Source: Strix aluco (Eukaryota; Chordata; Aves; Strigiformes; Strigidae). From it: a stretch of 64,000 nucleotides of DNA. Where the stretch lies: NCBI RefSeq assembly GCF_031877795.1, contig NC_133938.1, positions 12,184,920 through 12,248,919 of the forward strand, read 5' to 3'. A program made the position numbers and the translations under genes. The number at the start of each line of letters is the position of its first letter. Position 1 is the first letter of the stretch. Below, one piece after another: positions 24,060 to 48,250 of this stretch. The notes below the pieces were generated by a model that saw only the letters and a program-made list of their open reading frames with translations, did no database searches and was not told the origin of the DNA.

Positions 24060-25574
24060 CTCTCATGGCATCCCCAGCTCTGGGAGAGCCGCCCCGTAGC
24101 ACCATCGCGTTGCATCCCCATCCCTGCAGGGCTCTCCCAGGGGGTGCCGCAGCCTCGGGCATCCCTGCATCCATCCCCTTGCCACCCAGGGCCAGGCTGG
24201 GTGCTCGCCTCCTTACCAGGCTGGGAGCCGAAGCCAGGAGCACGCACGCAGCCTTATCAGCGCCTGGCAGACCCCGGGGGGAGTGGCAGGCTCTCCCCTT
24301 GGGTGCTCTCCCCTCCCAGGACACAGAATGAGTCCCCAGGCTGAATTCAGGGCCGCAAGGTGGGCAGCTTTTGCTGGGCTGGGGATAGGTGTGCGGTGGG
24401 GAGGAGAGCTGGCCACCGGCCCTGCACCTCCCACCTCTGAGAGGTCCCCGTGCCATGCGAGAAGCCAGGCTTGTGGCAGTGATGACATCTTGGCTCCCCT
24501 TGGAAACAGCCCCTTCTGGGGAGGGCTTTGGTGGTGGGATGTGGTATCTGCTGGCAGCAGCCTGCCTGTGCTGGAGGGGCTGTGGCCAGGGTTGGGGGCT
24601 TGCCCTGAGTCATCTGGCCTCCAGCTCTTTATCTCCACCACCCATGCTCCCTCCCCACAGCTTAAGGGCCTCGTGCCCCTCTGCTGATCTCTCCAGACCC
24701 ATGGCAGCCGGGGGACAGGCCCTGGGCTGCTTGGCTGCTGCTGGTGGTTGGAGACCTTTGAGTGGGGGTCAGGGGTTCTTCCCCAGCCAGCAAGGGCACC
24801 AGGTGCTGGTTGGGATCTGCAAACACCAGTGCTGTTGCACAGACAATCAAACTGGTGTTTTGCAAGAGCGTCTGTCCTTCCCACTGAGGTCAGGCCCCGG
24901 TGCTCCCCTGGGGGCCCCAGCAGCCCCAGGATGGGGCAGGGGTAAGGGCAGGGAAGGCAGCTGCCTGCGCCTGTGCCCTGTCCGGTGGCACCTGGCGCCT
25001 GGCAGAGCCCAGCAGCTCAGCCCCCCTGCGCTGCACGTGCACGCGATGCACCGGGGCAGAAGGCAATCGTTTCCCATCTGTGTCCTGCGCGGCAGCTGAG
25101 CCCTGTGCTGGCCCCGCTCAGCGCCCAGTCCCGGCGCTGCAGTGTGCCGCAGCCACTTCGGCTCCAGCTTTCGCTGGGGGAGAGCTCAAGGGGCCCCCGC
25201 TCCTGCCCGCGGCCCCCGACGCCCACCCGCCGGGAGGCCAGCAGCCAGCTGCCCGCAAGGTCGTCTGTCCACACTGGGTAAATCTTTAACTGCTTCTTGG
25301 GAAACACCTGGCCACCATCGCTCATTTGGGTGCCAGGGGGTTTGGAGACGCTGGAGGGGGTGGGAGCCAGCAGGAAGAGACCCCACCACCAGCCCACCCG
25401 GCCCTGGGCCCTGCGTTCTCTGTTAGCCCCGCTCCCGTGTGCCCTGCAGGCAGGCACAGGAGAGCAACCCGCCTGGCACGGCCCCCCAGTTCCCAGAGGG
25501 AGGGGGAGGCTGGGCGGGGGGACATGCCCACCCCACCACTCACGTCTCTCTTGGTGTCTCTCCCCTCTGCCCAG
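24060..25574 (+). other. probable 5' intron of SLC6A9
   Basis: If the CpG island is the promoter this is the intron before the first coding exon. It ends in a long pyrimidine tract and CAG. No coding exon is visible. Confidence 0.4.
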
Positions 25575-25692
25575 CTTGCTGTGACGGTGGACTGAAGCGC
25601 ACCCAGTGCTGGTGCCGCAGCCAGTGCGACGGAGAGCAGGCAGGCGAGGGACCCCGCGGTGGGCAGCCGGCACCGTGGTCCAGCCTCCAGGG

Positions 25693-25722
<30 letters not shown>
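25575..25722 (+). CDS. SLC6A9: SLC6A9 5' exon with the GlyT1a-type start (coding 25,693-25,722)
   Basis: The exon opens after a pyrimidine-rich acceptor and contains about 118 nt of untranslated leader without an upstream ATG, then ten codons reading MADKCSEGLL, then a consensus donor GTAAGT at 25,723. Mammalian GlyT1a also starts with a ten-residue variant N-terminus ending in a hydrophobic residue and joined in phase 0 to an exon beginning NGAVP. Here the next coding exon (34,170) begins with exactly NGAVP in phase 0. G at -3 and +4 gives a good start context. I did not find a GlyT1b/1c-type alternative first exon. Confidence 0.75.
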
Positions 25723-39046
<13,324 letters not shown>

Positions 39047-40705
39047 CACCCCGCCGTCCCCACACCCCCTCTAACCCTTCCCACTGCGATGACACTTTTG
39101 CACCTTCCGCTGGCGGAGCCTGGCTCCGGGCCGCACCGGACCGCGGGGGGCTCTCAGCACCCATCCCCGAGACCCCCCCCACCTTCTTGCTGGTTAACCC
39201 CCCCCCCACCCCTGACCCCCCCACCCCCCCCGCCGTGGCGTTCGTTAACCCTCATGTTTACGGTAACCTTTGTGCGCAACGCTGGGACAAGAGAGGAGGG
39301 GGCACAGCCCCGGGAGGGCCGGGATCCAGAGGCACTTTGTAGAGGCCCTGCCCCAGGAGGATGCACAGGATGGGGAGAGCAGGATGCACCCCAGCTCCCA
39401 GCCCCCCCACAGCCAGGCAGCCTGCCCTGCCATGGGGCTCCCTCCTGGCCCACCCATGGCGAGGGCATGAGGTGGTGCCAGAGCTGGGGCACGCTGGGAC
39501 TGCCCACAGCCACCCCGAGCTGTGTGTGCACAGGCTGTCATGGCGGGGGTTGGCACTGCACAGCCCCCCCCCAGCCCGGGTGGGCACCCACTGTGGCTCT
39601 GAGCCTTTAGGGTCCCACGGGTGGCAGTGCCCAGGGACGGTGCCAGGCACCGGGCCAGCACAGGGAGATGGGGACAAGCACGCTGCCTGCACAGGCAGCG
39701 GGATCTCACGGCACAAGACACAAGCACTTAAGAGCACACGTGTGCACGCATGTGTGTCCCTTGCAGATACGGTACAGGCACGCATGTGGTGTACGTGGGC
39801 ATGCACATACGCACGGTACCCTGGGGTTATGCAGGTGTCGAGCTGCGATGCCCCTCCCCATGCACCCCTTCACCCTGTGGCCCCACTGGGGGGCTGTGGG
39901 TACCCACCTGGGTGGCCAGGCACTGCCTGCAAAGCTGGGCACAGCCGTAAGCAGCATGGGCACAGCCCAGCGCTGCTGCCTGCCCCGCAGCGGGGCAGGA
40001 GGCTGGGGAGCACTTAAGCCTGGCCAGGGGGTGACGGCACGACCGGGGTCCAGCTCTGCCCAGAAGCCCTGGTATGGGCAGGGGGGACCTTCCATGGTGC
40101 TAAGGGGGAGCAGAATGGACTGCCCCCCCCCCCCCGCCCCCTCAGCTGCTGCTAGCAAGAGGTACCAGCGGAGACGTGGAGCGTTGCACCAGCCCGCTCG
40201 CTCCAAGCCGTCTGGGGACACTTGGTCCCCAACCAGTATTAGAGGAGCAGGATGCACTGGCAAAGGCCGGGTGGTTTTAAATCTGTCTTCCAGCTCCAGC
40301 CAAAGGGCTTGGAGCTCTTGATTTGGGGTGGATGGGGTGAGACCCTTCCCACCCTGCTGCTCCCCTCCCATCCAGCACCCTGTGCTCCCCATGTCACAGC
40401 CCCGAGGCTGGCACAGGGACATGGCGCGGCTTGGCACAGTGGCGGGAGGCGGTGGGTGCTGAGCCCCAGCAGGATGTTCCAGCTCCCCCATCCCCATCCC
40501 GAGCCCCCGGCCATGCTGCAGCGAGGGGTGCAGGTTCCTGCATGGTGCCCGTGCCCTGCCCCACATGTCACGCCGCTACTCTTCACCTCTAATTGTTAGC
40601 AATAACGCGCACGTCCCTGGGCAGCGCTGCCTGTGCCAGTGTCTCTCCTGGTGTAGAGTTCTAAAGTATCCTAGATTTTAATGAGATTTATATTCCTGAG
40701 GCTGT
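39047..40705 (+). other. SLC6A9: SLC6A9 3' untranslated region, end uncertain
   Basis: Begins after the TGA at 39,044-39,046 and is very C-rich at 39,170-39,240. No AATAAA occurs on this strand before the B4GALT2 3' end. The AT-rich patch near 40,660-40,705 is the most likely 3' end, using a variant signal. The same patch carries ATTAAA on the opposite strand. A GT/CA-rich patch lies at 39,720-39,830. Confidence 0.45.
40122..40135 (+). repeat. (C)14 homopolymer
   Basis: Fourteen C followed by GCCCC, in the probable SLC6A9 3' untranslated region. Confidence 0.9.
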
Positions 40706-41254
40706 GTCCTGCTGTGCCATTCTTTGGGGACCTTGGGAGAGGCGGTTGGAGACTGGGGGACTGTGTCCCATGGGTGCAGCCCTTTTTCCCTTGGATGCCC
40801 AGCACTGGCACTAAACAGCCAGGCTGGGTGCTGAGAAACGCTCCCTGAACCCTGCTTGGACCTACAAAACCAGCTGGAGCTAAGGCAGACAGTGGGGGAT
40901 AGGGGCTTGTTCCTGCTGGGGGAGAGCACTGTCCCCAAGGTGAGGGGGGAGCGCAGCAAATGTCCATGACACAGTGAGGGCAGCCAGCTTTGCCCCACGC
41001 ATGCCCTGAGCACTTCAGCCTAGCTGTGGCTGGGCACCTTGTGGGGCAGGAGCCCCCCCAGTGCTGCCCCAGGGCTGGGTAAGCTGCAGGGGGGGCTCCA
41101 TGGGTGGGAAGAGCAGGGCAAGGTGGGGGGGTCTCTGCCTCCCACCTCCCAGCTCCCAGCTGGAGGTGGCAGGCAGGGCTGCCCCCCCTCCCCTATCCCC
41201 TGGATGCTGAAACCACCCATCTCTTGGTGATCCCCACCTCTCCTGGCCCCACAA

Positions 41255-42443
41255 ACCCTGCAAACTTTTGAAACTTTTATTAAATACAAAAACCCCGGTC
41301 TCTATGACCGAACGCTGCATTCAACGTACGCTGAAAAAAAGGGTCAGACATTCAAATGTACAAAAGTTGCCGGTGCCCCCCTGCCCTGGCGTGCTGTCCC
41401 ACTCCCAACCCCACTGCTCCCGGCACCCCGCAGGGTGTGTGGGGGTGCCAGGGCTCCCAGTCCCATGGAGGGGCATGGGGCGCCCGCCCTGCATGGCCCC
41501 AGCCTCTCTTGCCTGCAGCCCCCCTGCCCCAGGCCTGGAGGGGGGAAGCCAGAGAAGGGGGAGACCCCAATGGCCCCTAAACTGTCTGTGGGGCACCCAC
41601 TGCTGGAAGGAGCTGTGGGGCAGCCCCCCTCTGCCAGCCCCTCTCAGGAGAGGCTGCGGGGGTTCAAATGAGCCCCATTTCCCCCCCCCAAGCAGGGAGG
41701 GCAGGCACAAGCAGGGGCTGCACACGCACACACAGCATCTGCCTTTGCGGAGAGGGGACGGGATATGGCCGCCACCCCCCAGCCCTGGGGAAACTGAGGC
41801 ACAGCGAGGGGCATCGCTAACCAGAGGTCTCTGTTTGGCAGAGCTGAGATGGGCCCAGCTCTAAGCACCAGACTAAAGCAGAGGAAGACAGCGAGCCACG
41901 TCTGCATGCCCAGCGGCATGGGCAGCGCCTGGCTGGGTCGGCAACCTCACCCTGAGCCTGCCTGCTCAGGGGGACCCCGAGCTGCTCCCACTCCCCTGGG
42001 ACAGCAGCAGCTCCAGTGCTGATGAAGGGGGAAGCCTGCACCCCGCTTCTCACAGCACTGGTGGGGACCTCCCCAGCTCTCCCAGAGCAGTGGGATCTCA
42101 CCCTCCCTCCCTACCTGGGGTGCAGGCAGGAGCTGGCATGGGCAGGGGCCTCCATGCCAGGTCTGGAGCTGCCCCCTTCCTCTGTGCCGGGAGCCACACG
42201 CGGGGCGGCCGGGCTCGTCCGCCAACACACCGAGTATGGGGCGGGGGTCCTGCAAACACACTCGTGGGGATGGGGGGGACAGAGAAATCCTGGGGACCGA
42301 GGGGCGGCCGTCTCCAGAAGGCAGCAGAGTAGGCAGAAAACATCCCCGTACAGTCCTGGCTCTCGAGCCGGGGCAAAACCCGCTGTGCCCAGCCAGTCTG
42401 GACACAGAGCCGGCTCCTGGCGGCTCCGCCGGCGGTGAGAGCA
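41255..42443 (-). other. B4GALT2: B4GALT2 3' untranslated region
   Basis: Runs from the stop codon at 42,444-42,446 to the polyadenylation signal. GC-rich with no open frame worth noting. Confidence 0.65.
41276..41281 (-). terminator. B4GALT2: B4GALT2 polyadenylation signal
   Basis: AATAAA on the minus strand, 1.16 kb after the B4GALT2 stop codon, followed downstream on that strand by a GT-rich stretch. Cleavage is expected near 41,255. Confidence 0.75.
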
Positions 42444-45400
42444 CTAGCCCCGGGCCAGGCGGGGGGGCGGCCTGCCGATCTCCACCGTGATGTTGGTGTA
42501 CATGGGCTGGCGCGAGACCTCCACCAACCGGTACTGCAGCGAGCTGATTCCATCCCGCTTCATTGTCATTTTGGTATTCTGGATCTTGGTGAATCTGGTG
42601 GAAAGGGGAGTAGGATGAGGTCTGTGGGGGCTTGCTGTGGTTGGTGCCAGCAGTGCCGGACCTCCGCGGGGGTGAGCAGAGCAGGGGAGCCAGTGGCTGG
42701 AGGCAGCCCAGCAATCACCCGGTGTCCCAGCTGCCCCAGGCCCTGCGGCTCACTCACCTCTGCGGGTTGGGCTCGTTGTGTTTGTCGCGTTCGTGCTTGA
42801 TCATGCGGTACCTCCCGATGCGGATGTCGGGCCTCGACACCTTCATGCCATTCAGGGAGATGCTGGGGGCCAGGAGCGGGGGGGGGGGGGGGGGGGGGGA
42901 TCAGCCTGTGAGCACCAGGGTGGGACATTCCCTGGCCCAGAGACCTCTGGGGTCAGTCCCCAGCCCAAATAAACCTGTCCCTGGTTAAACGGGGCAGTGC
43001 CAAGCCAAGATGAGTAAAGCCAGGCCATGACTGGGCCAGTGCCATGACCGAGGGTGCCACATGCCCCACGGCAGAACGTGCCCAAAGCACTGCTCCCACA
43101 CTGTGACCTCCAGCTCCGCTGGCTGGCAGCTGCAGTCAGCCTGCACCAAGCGCACGCCACCGTCCATCCCTCCCTCCGCAGCCTCTGCCCTTTACATTCT
43201 CTAAATGCCAGTGCCCAGCCCTTTCCTCGGGGCCCTCCCCACATGTTAAGGGCTGCCTGAACCTCTCCCAGAGCTCCACACACTGCTTGTTCTCCACCCT
43301 GAGCCCAACTTGAACGGAAACTGCAACTGTGCCACCCTGCCCACGGCACCTGCAAGGGGTGTTTTGGTCACCCAGCCATTACGGGCTGGTTGTGCACCAC
43401 CAGCCATGCACTGCCCTGTGGGGAAACCCACGGGAGATGAGGCAGCAGCCATCCAGCTCTGGCACCCAATGCGGGGTGTGTGTGGGGACACTCAGCTCAG
43501 GTTCTGTATGCGGCTGTGCTGCGGCCTGCCGGCTGCCGGCAGAAATGCCTGCCTGGCCGCCACACGGCCGCCACTAAGACGCTTCCAAGTTTTGCATCCC
43601 AGCACTGGATGCTTCCAAGTTTAGCATCCCGGCCCTGGCCTGGAGTGGAGCCCGCAGGCACACCGCCCCGCTGGCGCAGCTCATACCGCAGCGGGAGGGA
43701 GCCGGGCCCCACCACGCTGGGGGGAGTTCAGCAACAAGGAAGGCATGTCAGCCCTCCAAAACCCTGGGAGGGGCCAGCTCGATCCCTTAGGGTCACTAAC
43801 CCCCAAGCTGGAGGGTAATTAAATCCCTTACTAAACCAGGAGCCCCAGCACTGATGAGGGTGCCAAGTTGTTGCTCCACAGGGAGCTCCCAGCATACCCC
43901 AACCAGCCAGCACTGGCAAGGGGTCAGCACCTACCGGTTAAAGATGTCATCGTCCTCTCCTCCCCAGCCCCAGTACTCATTGGGAAAGCCATTGATCTTC
44001 AGGAACTGGGACTTGCTCAGGCCAGAGACACCACCAAAGTAGCCAGCATAGGGCAGCCTGCAGGTTGACAGCAAACAGGTCAGTCCCAGGGACAGGCAAG
44101 GATGGGGGTCAGCCCCACAGGGACCCCCAGGGACAAGCACCAGCCCTCCTCTGTGTCACCCTCCCACCCTGTCCCATTCCACATCCACAATTTGAGGCAC
44201 CAATCCCACACCTGCCCCAGGTGACAACTGAGGTTGGTGGCCCCAGCGTCATCCCAGAAAGGCCACCCCAGCCATGCCTGGGTGGAAACACCCCAGCTCC
44301 TCAGGACACCCACCTGAACCCAAACTTGTCCATTCCAACGGCAAAGTGCCGTGGCTGCTCATAGCAGCGATAGAGGTTGCGGTCGTCCATGGGGATGAGG
44401 TCCACATCGCTGAAGATGAAGCAGTCATACTCCTCATCGTCCTTGAGCGCCTCCAGGAACCCTACGTTGAGCAGCTTGGCCCGGTTGAAGGTGTCCTCAC
44501 CGAACTAAAGGGCAGAGTTCAGTGATGCCCACCTGCCTACCCCAGCCCCACCACCCCCTTGGCCCTGCCCCCCCATACCTGGTTGATGATGTAGATGCCA
44601 TAAGCCACCTTCTGCCGGCGCAGGATGGGGTGCAGGTAGTGCAGCCAGTACTTGAGGTGGTGCTCACGGTGCCGGAAGGGGATGAGAATGGCCACCTTCT
44701 GCCGGGGCAGGCAGTCCGGGGGGGTGTACTTGCCACCCTGGCGCACATCGGGGTTCTCCCGCTGCACCCGCTCCATGCTCATGGGAGAGCTGAACTCAAT
44801 GAGCAGGCGCCCAACTGCAAGAGGGAGGGCAGGGTGATGCCCGCAGGACGGGACATGGTCAGGGTCATGGTCACCTGCCGCTCCCGGCCAGGCTGGCAGA
44901 GCAAACAGTGAGGGGGACCTGCAAGGGGAACTGGCACTGCCGAGGGCAGATGACACCCAAAACCTTTCCCAAACAGGGGAAGAGACTGGGCAAGCCACTA
45001 ACAAAGCCTGAAACCAGCTGTCCTGGTATCAGTTCCAGGCTGGGTTTTCACCATTGCTCCACCCCTGGGACCACCAGGAAGTCATGTCGAGATCCCAGGG
45101 GACCAGGATGCCACCCATGGGCACCCACCTCAGCCCCACGCTCGGAGCCAGAGCTGAACTCCCCCCTCCACGCTCACCCCACCCATCTCACCTAAGCCAG
45201 GAGGTGTCTCCTGGCAGGGCTGCAAGGGCTTCTCGGTGGCGGACTGGTTGGCGCTGGGCTTGGCGCTGGGGGACGGGGCCTCAGCGCCGGCCAGCCCGTA
45301 GCTGGGGACGGTGCCGTTGGGGCGGGAGGAATTGGAGAAGGGGTGGGCGCGCGAGGCGTTCCTGGCGTTGAAGCGGCTGAAGAAGTCCAGGTGCTGCGCG

Positions 45401-45507
45401 TAGACGTCGAAGTAGAGGATCATGATGATGACGAAGTGGAGCAGGCAGAGCAGCAGCACGGCCTTGCAAATCCTTTCCAGGGTCACCCCCAAGAGCAGCC
45501 TGGTCAT
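42444..45507 (-). CDS. B4GALT2: B4GALT2, beta-1,4-galactosyltransferase 2
   Basis: Coding exons in gene order: 45507-45192, 44814-44579, 44504-44314, 44057-43935, 42862-42758, 42594-42444; all GT-AG and in phase, 373 aa (human about 372). It is a type II Golgi membrane enzyme transferring galactose from UDP-Gal to terminal GlcNAc. A short cytoplasmic tail and a membrane segment at about residues 15-35 are followed by a Ser/Asn-rich stem with several N-glycosylation sequons. The Mn2+-binding DVD lies at about 217-219, the family motif WGWGGEDDD at 277-285, and the metal-binding histidine at about H312. These line up at a constant offset of 35 with bovine B4GALT1 D252, W314, E317 and H347. The start was chosen at MTRLLLG, matching mammalian MSRLLGG. 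The frame stays open upstream to another ATG near 45,610, but a pyrimidine-tract acceptor near 45,538 probably removes it. Confidence 0.97.
42878..42899 (+). repeat. (G)22 homopolymer next to B4GALT2 exon 5
   Basis: Twenty-two G on the plus strand, that is (C)22 in the transcript, ending 15 bp before the acceptor of the exon at 42,862. It probably serves as the polypyrimidine tract. Its length may be a sequencing or assembly estimate. Confidence 0.9.
43578..43637. repeat. 30-bp tandem duplication in B4GALT2 intron
   Basis: Two 30-bp copies (43,578-43,607 and 43,608-43,637) sharing GCTTCCAAGTTT and GCATCCC blocks, with four differences. Confidence 0.85.
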
Positions 45508-47890
45508 CTTCCGGGCATGGGCAGGCGGACATGTGCACTCAGCAGGGCAGGGGGGGCGGCTCCAGCCACGGACCCGATCCTGCTGAGACAACCCATGCTC
45601 AGGACACTGCAAGCCTGAGCTCCCAACCCCAGCCCGAATGACACGGGGGCAGCAGGAGCAGCGCAGGCCTGACGGGCTCGCAGGTCAGTATGCCAGCCAG
45701 CGCCCCAGGGGGGGATACTGCACTCAGACTCCTGCTCTGAAGACACAGACGTGAAGACACAAGAGGTCCCTAGCCCCATGCAGCAAGTCTCCTCCCTGCT
45801 TTCCAAGGCCAAGACCAGGCCAGACGCACTCCCTGTCCCCATCACCCCCCAGCAGGGAACGGAGATACCCCCATGGGTGCTGCAAAGGAGGCTGGGCCCT
45901 CAGAGATCACGTTCTCCAAAAACGCACCCAGCCTGGGCTGTCCCAAGGGCACCATGGGTGCCCCCACCAGCTACCCCTTTCTGAGGCACCTAATTTCCCT
46001 GCTCCCCATCCCGTGCCCCCCCACAGTGCTGCACCCCAGCAGCAACACCGAAGCGGGGCTGGCAGTGAGTGCCATGTCGGTGGGGGCCCTCCTCGGGGCA
46101 CCCAGCAGGGCGAGCAGCTGTGCGGCAGACACCGAGCCAAGCCAAGTGGGACGTCCTGGCTCCCAGGGTGGGGGTCCCTGCCGTGCCCAGGGGGGTCCGG
46201 CTTACAGCCAGCAGCGCAGGTCCTCTCTGCTCCTGCTGCTGGTGGTGAGGCCCCCCGGGACGCCGGAAGCCACCAGGAGACAGGGTCCCCTTATCTCCCA
46301 CATGACACCTGGAGCTGGGCCAGAGTCCTGCTGGGAAGGCAGCCGGGAGAGTCACCGGAGAGCCCCGGCTGAGCCAAACTGTCCAACCCTTCCCAGCCCC
46401 GCCACTGCCGGGACTTGGGCCGCAGCATGGCCGTGCACCCCAGTTCCTGCCCTGGTCCCTGCCCCAGCCCCCGCTCTCAGGGAAGAAGCTAGCACAGGGC
46501 AAGGCAACCGCAAGGGACAGGCATGGGGGATCACAAGGCCCTGGGGACCCTGGGACAGGCCAGTGCCGTTGCAGGGACCCTGGGGGGACCCCAGCGGCTG
46601 GCTGCGGCAGGACCCCCTGGCAGGAGTGCAGCTAGGACCCGAGGGTGCTGGCAACAGGCCCAGGGCCTGGGGCCAGCCCACCGGCAGCTGCCAGCCCTGG
46701 CCAGTGGGGCCCCCCGGGGAGCCGCAGGGCACTGAACCGGCAGTGACGGCAGCACCGGCGGGGAGCGGGGATCCGAGCCGAGGTGCGAAGCAGGACCCCC
46801 TGCCCAACCCCGCTCCAGCTGCCCTCTGCCAGCCTCAGGGCTGACCCCAGCAGGCAGCGGGGTGCTGGCAGGAGCCCACCGCAGGCAGGGAGGTGCTGGA
46901 AAAGGCTCCAAGCCCAATGCCCCAACTGTGTTCACCCTCTCTCTCCACAAGATGCAGAGGGGGGGTCTCCGCAGGCAGGGGTCTCCTGGCACGCGCCAGC
47001 ACCCCAACCCCTCATCCAGGTGTTTTCTAGAAAGTTGCCCTCTGGAGAAAAGCTGGCTTTGCCATTATCTCCCAAACCTTCTCACGGTCATGGCACCCTG
47101 TCACCCAGCACAGCCCCTTGACACAGGGACCTGCCTGCCCCCAGCGCCTGCTAGAAACCCTCCCCAAAAACCCTCCCAGCAGGGAGCACATGGAGCAAGA
47201 GCATCTCAACAGCCAGGTAGAGAGGTGCTAGGGAAAAATAAGAGTGGGTTTTAGAGACCCTTTAGCAGGGCAATCCATGAGGCGAGTAGAGAGCGATTCT
47301 CGACGGGAACAAAAGCGAAGCACTCTCTCGAACGGCAGCCACGGGATGCCACGAACATGAGTGGGCTTAAAAACACCCGCTGAGCAGGGGGCTATGAAAC
47401 ATGATGTCACCTCCTCCCACGGCAGCACCTTTGCAGGGTGCGAGAGGCCAAAATCAACCAGGGACTGGGGAGCTAGTCCCCAGGGATTCACCCCCATGCG
47501 ATGTGTGGGGCCGGCGATGCTCATTTTAGAGGGGATGCTCGTCCCAGTGGGCTCCATCCTTCTTCCCGCAGGACATCCCTGGGCTGGGAGAAGGGAGGCG
47601 CAGGGGGAGACGATGGCCCCGGTGCCACCAAAGGAGGAGACTCCCCCCGTGCCTTCCTTCTCCTGGCCAAAAGCAGGGTGAGTGGGTGCATTCAGCACAT
47701 CCAACCCCCCCCTAATTTTTCCCAGTCTCCGACACACAAAAACTTATTAAAAAACGAGAAACAACCTCAAAAAGACGCTTTTTTTCCCGAGCTGGGGCGT
47801 GCACACGCGTAAGTGACCGAGATCGCTTCCCCCGGGTCGCATCCCGGGCCTCCCCCACCCGGCCAGGCCTGTCCGCGCCGCTCCACTCAC
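45508..47890 (-). other. B4GALT2: B4GALT2 5' untranslated sequence and first intron
   Basis: About 30 nt before the ATG are probably leader in the first coding exon. The rest is intron up to the donor near 47,890. A block at 47,225-47,480 is unusual: moderately AT-rich, non-repetitive and with scattered CpG, so it may be an intronic regulatory element. No exon seen. Confidence 0.5.
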
Positions 47891-48250
47891 CGCGGCCTCG
47901 GGGCTGCCGCGCCGCCCCGGCGCCGGTCAGCGGCCCCCGCCGCCGCCTCCTTCTCTTCCTCTTCCTCCTCTTCCTCCTCCAGCCCCGGCCGCCGGCCCGC
48001 GGGCTCCCATGCCCGGGGCTGCGGGGGGGGCCTGCCGGCCGGGCCGCCGCACCACCGAGAGCCGCAGGGAGACGGGGCCGCGCCCGCACGCCGGCTCCGC
48101 CCGCCGCCGCCGCCGCACCGGGCGGGGCCGCCGCCGCCGCCCGCCCCGCGCTCCGGGACCGACCGCGCTGCCGCCGGGCGAGGGCAGCCCCGCGGGGACC
48201 GGGACCGCACGGATGCAAACACCAACCCCACCCGGGGACGCCCGATGCCC
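47770..48250 (-). promoter_or_regulatory. B4GALT2: B4GALT2 CpG-island promoter and 5' exon
   Basis: A CpG island with GGCGGGG boxes and GCC-repeat-like stretches. On the minus strand a consensus donor GTGAGTGG follows GCG at 47,891, so a noncoding first exon of about 47,891-48,240 is likely. Exact start sites cannot be read. Confidence 0.6.

Noticed and set aside
22409-24456. Minus-strand open frames of more than 600 codons over the CpG island
   Set aside because: Very high GC removes stop codons in all frames. The translations are Pro/Arg/Ala/Gly-rich without domains, and the other strand is equally open. Best read as promoter DNA.
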